Of a stretch of DNA of 45,480 bases, positions 40,268 through 45,480 are shown in pieces. How positions within the stretch are numbered: position 1 is the stretch's first letter; every line of letters starts with the position of its first letter. The stretch spans positions 1 to 45,480 of the forward strand of contig CAMUYR010000028.1 in the NCBI GenBank assembly GCA_947164965.1, in the 5' to 3' direction. The notes under the pieces were generated by a model. That model was not told where the DNA came from. It saw only the letters and a program-made list of their open reading frames with translations, and searched no databases. The translations under genes and the position numbers were made by a program. Source of the DNA: an uncultured Prevotella sp. (lineage in GTDB: Bacteria > Bacteroidota > Bacteroidia > Bacteroidales > Bacteroidaceae).

Positions 40268-43200
40268 TTATTCTCCCCTCCTTTTGGAGGGGTTGGGGGA
40301 GGCTCCCTCTACCCACTTACGGGCATTAACAAATGCTTCAATCCAAGGAGTAACCTCGTCGTTGCGACGATCAGCTGGATACCAGGCATTCTGCCATGGG
40401 AAGACGGCACGCTCCAGGTGTGGCATCATGCAGAGATGACGACCATCAGCAGAGCAGATACCAGCTACGTTATAGTCAGATCCGTTAGGATTAGCGGGAT
40501 AACCAGCGTAGTTATACTTAGCGATAACATTGTACTCGCTCTCAGCTTCAGGCAGAGAGAACTTACCCTCTCCGTGAGCTACCCACAGACCGAGCTTGTT
40601 GCCGCTCAGCGAACCAAACATCACGCTGTTATTCTGAGGAATGCTCAAGCTGATGAACTCACTCTCAAACTTATGAGAGTCGTTGTGCAGCATCTTAGCG
40701 CCCTTAGCTCCAGTAAGACCGAGCTCAACCATCAGCTGGCAGCCGTTACAGATACCCAGTGAGAGGGTGTCCTTGCGGGCATAGAACTTATCAAGAGCCT
40801 CCTTAGCCTTAGGATTGAAGAGGAATGCTCCAGCCCAACCCTTGGCAGAACCAAGTACGTCGGAGTTAGAGAATCCACCGCAGAACACAATCATATTGAT
40901 GTCATCGAGTGTCTCGCGACCAGAGATAAGGTCGGTCATCATTACGTCCTTAACATCGAAACCAGCAAGGTAGAGGCAGTATGCCATCTCGCGCTCACCA
41001 TTGGTTCCCTTCTCACGAATGATAGCAGCTTTGATGCCTGATGCCTGGCGGCGATCGGCAGAGATACCGTATTGTGCAAGCTTACCAGTGAAGTCTTTGT
41101 TGAACTTCATCTCCAGAGGCTGCTTCTTGTAGTTCTCGAAGCGCTCCTTAGCTTTGCCATTGAAACTCTGCTTGCGATCGAGCAGATATGAAGTCTTATA
41201 CCATACATCACGCAGTGCATCGATGTCGAAGTTCTTTTCATTGTCACCAGCCTTTACAACGATGGTGCGAGCATCCTCAACAGGATAACCGATCTTAGCA
41301 TAGCCAACACCCTGCTCTTCCATGAAGTCCTTAAACTCCTGCTTGTACTCATCGCTTACCTCGATAACAACACCTGGGTTCTCAGCGAAGAGAGTCTTAA
41401 CAACATCGCCATCGGCACAGATGTCGTGCAGGTTGATGTGCATACCACCCTTAGTGTTAGCAAAGCACATCTCGAGCAGAGTGGTGATAAGACCACCGGC
41501 AGAGATATCGTGACCAGCCATAATCCAGCCCTTCTCAATCATCTGCTGAACAGCCATGAAGGCATCAGCAAAGTACTCGGCGTTCTTTACAGTAGGCACA
41601 TCGTCACCTACCTTACCTAAGCTCTGTGCAAAGGCAGAACCACCAAGACGCTGCTCATCGAACGAGAAGTCGATATGATAAAGCGAAGCGTTCTTATCGT
41701 TTACCAAGACAGGAGATACCACCTTCTTGATGTCGCTGACCTCACCACCAGCACTGACAATCACTGTTCCTGGAGAGATGATTTTTTCTCCGTTAGGATA
41801 CTGCTGACTCAACGACAGCGAGTCCTTACCAGTAGGCACGTTGATGTGCAGGTCGCAGCAGAAATCGCTCAAAGCCTTCACACCAGCATAGAGTCGGGCG
41901 TCCTCACCCTCCTGAGAGCGGCAAGGCCACATCCAGTTAGCAGACAGACTCAGAGAGTCCATACCCTCAGCTAATGGAGCCCAAACGATATTGGTCAGAG
42001 CCTCAGCAACAGAGAGGACACTTCCTGCAGCAGGATCAGCAAGACCTGCCTGAGGTGCATGACCAAGAGCTGTAGCAATACCCTTCACGCCACGATAGTC
42101 GAGGGCTACAACACCACAGTCGCTCAGTGGCAACTGGATTTCACCCTGACACTGCTGGCGGGCGATCTTACCTGTTACAGAGCGGTCTACCTTATTGGTC
42201 AACCAGTCCTTACAAGCCACAGCCTCCAGCTGGAGCACGCGCTCAAGGTATTCATTTATCTTATCTTGACTGTAAGTAACATCCTGATAGTGACGCTCCA
42301 CCGTATTATCCTTCATGATGGTCTTTGGAGAGTGACCAAACATCTGAGCCACGTCGAGGTCGAAAGGCTTCACACCATCACCCTGCTTGAACGAGAAGTG
42401 AGCATCACCAGTTGTCTCACCAACTACATACAGTGGAGCACGCTCACGCTCAGCAATCTTACGAACATGCTCGATGTGCTTTTCGTCGATGAGCAAGCCC
42501 ATACGCTCCTGACTCTCGTTAGCAATAATCTCCTTAGAGCTCAGAGTTTTGTCGCCGATAGGCAGCTTGGTCATATCAATCTCACCGCCACACTCCTCAA
42601 CAAGCTCTGACAAGCAGTTCAGGTGACCTGCTGAGCCGTGGTCGTGGATAGAGACAACGGGGTTCACATCCTCCTCGCAGAGAGCACGAACCAGGTTATA
42701 GGCACGCTTTTGCATCTCAGGGTTAGCACGCTGTACGGCGTTCAACTCGATACCGTTGCTATAGCGACCTGTATCAACTGATGATACAGAACCACCACCA
42801 AGTCCGATACGGTAGTTATCACCACCAACCACAACAACCTTATTACCTGGCTGAGGCTCTTTCTTCAAGCAGTCGCGCTTTGTACCGTAACCTACACCAC
42901 CAGCCAGCATGATAACCTTGTCGTAAGCGTATTTAGTATCGTTAGGCTCCTGATGCTCGAAAGTGAGTACAGAACCACATATAAGTGGCTGACCGAACTT
43001 ATTACCGAAGTCAGAAGCACCATTAGAAGCCTTTATCAGGATCTGCTCTGGTGTCTGATACAGCCACTGACGAACGGGAAGAATGCTCTCCCAATCACGA
43101 GTCAGTTTGTCATCGTCAGTAAGACGTGGATAAGCAGTCATATAAACAGCTGTACCAGCGATAGGCCATGAACCTACGCCACCACCCATACGGTCGCGGA

Positions 43201-44005
43201 TCTCACCACCAGTTCCTGTAGCGGCACCGTTGAATGGCTCCACGGTTGTAGGGAAGTTATGGGTCTCGGCCTTCAGAGAGATAACACTCTCGATATCCTT
43301 TATCTGGAAATAGTCACTTGTACTCTGATCCTTTGGAGCAAACTGCTCAACAACAGGACCCTGTGCAAAAGCTACATTATCCTTGTATGCAGAGAGAATC
43401 TTGTTTGGATTCTCCTGTGTTGTCTTCTTAATCATTGCGAAGAGCGAGCTCTCCATCTCCTTGCCATCAATGATGAAGGTACCACCAAAGATCTTATGGC
43501 GGCAGTGCTCAGAGTTAATCTGTGCAAAACCGAAAATCTCAGAATCAGTCAAAGGACGACCGTTCTGCTTCTCCAGTCCATGGAGATACTCAATCTCCTC
43601 AGGACTCAGGGCCAGACCTTCCTGCTCGTTATATTCCTCCAGATTATCCACATACTTAATGGGCTCGGGCTTGATGTTAATCGTAAAGATGTCCTGGTTC
43701 AGGCCATTGTACATGCGCTGCAACATCTCGTCGTGCTCAGCATCCTTACTGGCAACAGCCCAGTACTCTTCTATACGCGAAATGCCGCTGAGTCCCATGT
43801 TCTGAGTAATCTCAACAGCATTCGTAGACCAAGGGGTCACCATTTCGCGACGTGGACCAACATAGAACCCGTCTAATGTCTGGGCGTCCAACAGCGTGGC
43901 GCCGCCATAAAGCCAGCTTAACTCATTAATTTCCTGTTCACTAAGTGCGTGATCAACCTCAGTGGCGATCACCGTTTTCTGTGGGGTCTGAAAGAAGCGT
44001 ATCAT
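40268..44005 (-). CDS. purL: Phosphoribosylformylglycinamidine synthase (large, single-chain form)
   Basis: This cytoplasmic enzyme of purine synthesis converts FGAR to FGAM using glutamine and ATP. The 1245-residue length is that of the fused form containing the synthetase and glutaminase. Motifs are FAQINSEHCRHKIFGG (near 165), RDRMGGGVGSWPIAGTAVYM (near 285), and GLGGGSVSSVDTG. The C-terminal glutaminase has the nucleophile in LGICNGCQLMVEL (near 1105) and the catalytic His in WVAHGEGKF or MPHLERAVFP. The last residues (GASPNPSKRRGE) are encoded by a GEG element rather than by the normal end. It has its own consensus promoter (44039-44069) and is followed, 8 bp on, by the two chromate-transporter genes. 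Confidence 0.96.
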   Translation of the reverse strand: MIRFFQTPQKTVIATEVDHALSEQEINELSWLYGGATLLDAQTLDGFYVGPRREMVTPWSTNAVEITQNMGLSGISRIEEYWAVASKDAEHDEMLQRMYNGLNQDIFTINIKPEPIKYVDNLEEYNEQEGLALSPEEIEYLHGLEKQNGRPLTDSEIFGFAQINSEHCRHKIFGGTFIIDGKEMESSLFAMIKKTTQENPNKILSAYKDNVAFAQGPVVEQFAPKDQSTSDYFQIKDIESVISLKAETHNFPTTVEPFNGAATGTGGEIRDRMGGGVGSWPIAGTAVYMTAYPRLTDDDKLTRDWESILPVRQWLYQTPEQILIKASNGASDFGNKFGQPLICGSVLTFEHQEPNDTKYAYDKVIMLAGGVGYGTKRDCLKKEPQPGNKVVVVGGDNYRIGLGGGSVSSVDTGRYSNGIELNAVQRANPEMQKRAYNLVRALCEEDVNPVVSIHDHGSAGHLNCLSELVEECGGEIDMTKLPIGDKTLSSKEIIANESQERMGLLIDEKHIEHVRKIAERERAPLYVVGETTGDAHFSFKQGDGVKPFDLDVAQMFGHSPKTIMKDNTVERHYQDVTYSQDKINEYLERVLQLEAVACKDWLTNKVDRSVTGKIARQQCQGEIQLPLSDCGVVALDYRGVKGIATALGHAPQAGLADPAAGSVLSVAEALTNIVWAPLAEGMDSLSLSANWMWPCRSQEGEDARLYAGVKALSDFCCDLHINVPTGKDSLSLSQQYPNGEKIISPGTVIVSAGGEVSDIKKVVSPVLVNDKNASLYHIDFSFDEQRLGGSAFAQSLGKVGDDVPTVKNAEYFADAFMAVQQMIEKGWIMAGHDISAGGLITTLLEMCFANTKGGMHINLHDICADGDVVKTLFAENPGVVIEVSDEYKQEFKDFMEEQGVGYAKIGYPVEDARTIVVKAGDNEKNFDIDALRDVWYKTSYLLDRKQSFNGKAKERFENYKKQPLEMKFNKDFTGKLAQYGISADRRQASGIKAAIIREKGTNGEREMAYCLYLAGFDVKDVMMTDLISGRETLDDINMIVFCGGFSNSDVLGSAKGWAGAFLFNPKAKEALDKFYARKDTLSLGICNGCQLMVELGLTGAKGAKMLHNDSHKFESEFISLSIPQNNSVMFGSLSGNKLGLWVAHGEGKFSLPEAESEYNVIAKYNYAGYPANPNGSDYNVAGICSADGRHLCMMPHLERAVFPWQNAWYPADRRNDEVTPWIEAFVNARKWVEGASPNPSKRRGE
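40272..40304 (+). repeat. GEG palindromic element, purL C-terminus
   Basis: CCCCTCCTTTTGGAGGGG followed by TTGGGGGAGGCT encodes the purL tail ASPNPSKRRGE. It is the right arm of the inverted pair with 40197-40229. Confidence 0.9.
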
Positions 44006-44035
44006 ATCTTTATACCTTAATTATTTTAATTTGCC

Positions 44036-44225
44036 TGCAAAGGTAGTGCAAATCGAGCGAAATGCAAAATAAATTGCTATTTATTTTCATTTCCGAGATG
44101 CAGCCTACCTTCGAGTAAAGTCTCAAAGGTACGAATAAGTGAGAAGAAAACCAAAAGATTTTTGAGTTTTCTCGAACGAGAGTACTTTCGAGCAAAGTCT
44201 CAAAGGTAGTGCAAATCGAGCGAAA
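44036..44225 (-). repeat. Direct-repeat intergenic element upstream of purL
   Basis: A 25-bp sequence beginning CAAAGGTAGTGCAAATCGAG occurs at 44039-44063 and again at 44201-44225. A second pair, TTCGAGTAAAGTCTCAAAGG and TTCGAGCAAAGTCTCAAAGG, is at 44110 and 44187. Each copy contains CAAAGGTA, the minus-strand -7 box, so the element multiplies promoter-like sequences. No coding sequence of note lies here. Confidence 0.85.
44039..44069 (-). promoter_or_regulatory. purL promoter
   Basis: On the minus strand, TTTG (44066-44069), 19 bp and TACCTTTG (44039-44046) match the consensus and leave a leader of about 27 nt. A second TACCTTTG on the same strand, at 44201-44208, is part of the upstream repeat copy. 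Confidence 0.78.
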
Positions 44226-44304
44226 AAACATCTTTAATATGTGGATTCTTAGTTAAAATACTTTAAATGAACGCAACTTTATGATGTAAATAGCGTCTTA
44301 TTAG

Positions 44305-44312
44305 TAACTTTG
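44305..44312 (+). promoter_or_regulatory. -7 box of the OmpA-family gene
   Basis: TAACTTTG lies 35 bp before the ATG. No clear TTTG at 19-21 bp was found upstream, so only the -7 box is called. Confidence 0.55.
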
Positions 44313-44347
44313 CAATGTTAAAGGAGTAATCATTAAAAATTGAATTT

Positions 44348-45187
44348 ATGAAAAAGAGTGTATTTTTAGTTTCGATGGCAGCTGTTACTATGCTGATGAC
44401 TAGCTGCGTATCAAAGAAGGAGCTGATAGCTTGTCAAGAAGAAAATAAGGCTCTGCAATCCAATTATATGGATACGAAGGAACAGTTGGCTGCCGCTAAT
44501 GCCCGTGTGACCAGCATGGAAGAGCAGATGAAACAGCAGGAAAAGAATACCAGAGCCCTGCAGCGTTCTCTTGACAAGAGTCTGACCAATGCCAGTCAGA
44601 ATAATATCAGTATTGAAAAGCTGGTTGACCAGATTAATGAGTCTAACCAGTATATTCGCCATTTGGTAGAGGTAAAGTCGAAGAGTGACTCACTGAATAT
44701 GGTGTTGACGAACAACTTGACGCGTTCGCTGTCAAAAGAGGAACTGAAAGAAGTGGATGTTCAGGTGCTGAAGGGTGTTGTGTATATCTCATTGGCTGAT
44801 AACATGCTGTATGAGAGTGGTACATATACCATCAACAAACGTGCCTCGCAGACACTGTCTAAGATTGCTAAGATCATCAAGGACTACAAGGATTACGACG
44901 TGCTGATTGAGGGTAATACTGATAATGTGCCCATCTCACGTGAGAACATTCGTAATAACTGGGACCTCTCTTGTCTGCGTGCCAGCAGTGTAGTACAGGC
45001 TTTGCAGAATGACTACGGTGTAGACCCCAAGCGTCTGACAGCTGGTGGACGTGGTGAGTATAATCCTCTCCAGCCCAACACGTCTGAGGTAGGTAAGATG
45101 CGTAACCGCCGTACTCAGATTATCATCACACCGAAGCTGGATGAGTTCATGGATCTCATTGGACAGGCTCCTGAAGAAAGCAAGTAA
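44348..45187 (+). CDS. OmpA-family outer-membrane lipoprotein
   Basis: This 279-residue protein has a lipoprotein signal peptide (MKKSVF..., lipobox LMTSC, Cys near 20). A coiled-coil stretch follows (about 25-110; QEENKALQSNYM, EEQMKQQEKNTRALQ). An OmpA C-terminal peptidoglycan-binding domain lies at about 140-270. The domain shows LYESGTYTINKRA, the IEGNTDNVPIS motif, and NWDLSCLRASSVVQAL with the conserved Asp and Arg that contact diaminopimelate. It probably tethers the outer membrane to the cell wall. It has its own promoter and a strong terminator (45219-45257). Confidence 0.9.
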   Translation: MKKSVFLVSMAAVTMLMTSCVSKKELIACQEENKALQSNYMDTKEQLAAANARVTSMEEQMKQQEKNTRALQRSLDKSLTNASQNNISIEKLVDQINESNQYIRHLVEVKSKSDSLNMVLTNNLTRSLSKEELKEVDVQVLKGVVYISLADNMLYESGTYTINKRASQTLSKIAKIIKDYKDYDVLIEGNTDNVPISRENIRNNWDLSCLRASSVVQALQNDYGVDPKRLTAGGRGEYNPLQPNTSEVGKMRNRRTQIIITPKLDEFMDLIGQAPEESK

Positions 45188-45218
45188 ATCCCTTATATTA
45201 TATAATAAGGTGGAACCG

Positions 45219-45257
45219 ATTTAGGTCTTGATGTACGTCAAGACCTAAATTTTTTTT
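45219..45257 (+). terminator. Intrinsic terminator after the OmpA-family gene
   Basis: A perfect 13-bp stem (ATTTAGGTCTTGA paired with TCAAGACCTAAAT) with a 6-nt loop (TGTACG) is followed by eight T. It lies 31 bp past the stop codon. Confidence 0.93.
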
Positions 45258-45287
45258 AAGGGAAAAACAAAAAAAGTTCCCAAAATA

Positions 45288-45319
45288 TTTGTTTATATCG
45301 AAAAAAGTGCTTACCTTTG
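45288..45319 (+). promoter_or_regulatory. Strong promoter, probably of an rRNA operon
   Basis: TTTG (45288-45291), 20 bp and TACCTTTG (45312-45319) match the consensus exactly. An A-rich stretch lies just upstream (45262-45275). The sequence after it looks like an rRNA leader. Confidence 0.75.
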
Positions 45320-45325
45320 CATCCG

Positions 45326-45480
45326 CTTTCGCGCTAAAAACGGCGCTTGGGCAATAAGAAGGAGTTCTTTGAAAGGATTTACATAAGACAGATACGAAGT
45401 AGTACAAGAAGCGAGTATTTTTAAATACTTGGGTAATTGAACTTACCGTCAATTATGTTTTTTAGACTACCGGATGAGCG
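45326..45480 (+). other. Probable leader of an rRNA operon (16S gene beyond the window)
   Basis: The leader contains AGTTCTTTGAAAG (45363-45375), like the boxA antitermination signal of rRNA operons. ACATAAGACAGATACGAAGT and GTACAAGAAGCGAG follow and resemble Bacteroidales 16S leaders from memory. There is no open reading frame of interest on the plus strand. The mature 16S start is not in the window. Confidence 0.6.

Noticed and set aside
40260..40316. Longer N-terminus of the chromate transporter (start at 40316)
   Set aside because: The extra 19 residues (MGRGSLPQPLQKEGRINSA) read through the GEG element in the purL end, and the ATG at 40259 gives the normal family start.
45198..45452. 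Antisense open frame across the terminator and rRNA leader
   Set aside because: It crosses a strong terminator and an rRNA-type promoter and shows no protein features.

Overview
The window looks like a chromosomal segment of a Bacteroidales bacterium, most likely Prevotellaceae (Prevotella or a close relative). The reasons are the Bacteroidetes-type promoters (TTTG, 19-20 bp, TAnnTTTG, mostly with a short leader), the two-subunit glycine decarboxylase, secreted proteins with an Ig-like/MBG architecture and a LDGRKL...KGIY...K C-terminal tail, a GH43 glycosidase, and what appears to be the start of an rRNA operon at the right edge. There is no phage, CRISPR, tRNA, transposase or recombinase gene that I can see.

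Layout. 1-4535 (+): the end of a glycine cleavage operon, gcvH-gcvPA-gcvPB-lpdA. 4536-9111 (-): DUF349 protein, CorA, and the dipeptidase PepD, ordinary housekeeping genes. 9191-32392 (-): an accessory locus of about 23 kb, all on one strand. It has a four-helix-bundle/zinc-finger protein at its head, six very large secreted repeat proteins, an N-terminally truncated PDDEXK_3 (GxxExxY) fragment, and a small Big_2 lipoprotein at the end. 32393-34908: a pair of divergent related membrane proteins. One is a bare multi-TM protein. The other carries a C-terminal AraC-type HTH and is interrupted by an in-frame TGA. 34898-37367: a flippase-like membrane protein and a MATE exporter, divergently transcribed. 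37368-44005 (-): purL, two half-size chromate transporters and a GH43 glycosidase, probably one transcript. 44348-45187 (+): an OmpA-family lipoprotein with a strong terminator, followed by an rRNA-type promoter and leader running off the end.

The most interesting material is regulatory and repetitive. (1) Two 98-bp elements (32436-32533 and 33601-33698) share the same geometry: a minus-strand -7 box, three GGTGTACAAA boxes at 20 and 22 bp spacing, and a 12-bp-arm palindrome. One sits before the head gene of the surface-protein locus. The other sits between the divergent membrane sensor and the membrane AraC regulator, so together they look like one small regulon controlling the surface array. 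(2) A GC-rich palindromic element is inserted at least ten times, mostly in frame inside real genes. Three copies are in lpdA, and two inverted pairs bracket the gcvPB/lpdA and purL/chromate-transporter stop/start junctions. (3) About ten unrelated short-word tandem tracts occur at gene ends, linkers and gene boundaries. (4) The surface genes share signal peptides, C-terminal tails and nearly identical intergenic modules, and one carries a 534-bp near-identical tandem repeat. This suggests a locus that diversifies by recombination.

All family assignments are from reading the protein sequences. No database search was run.
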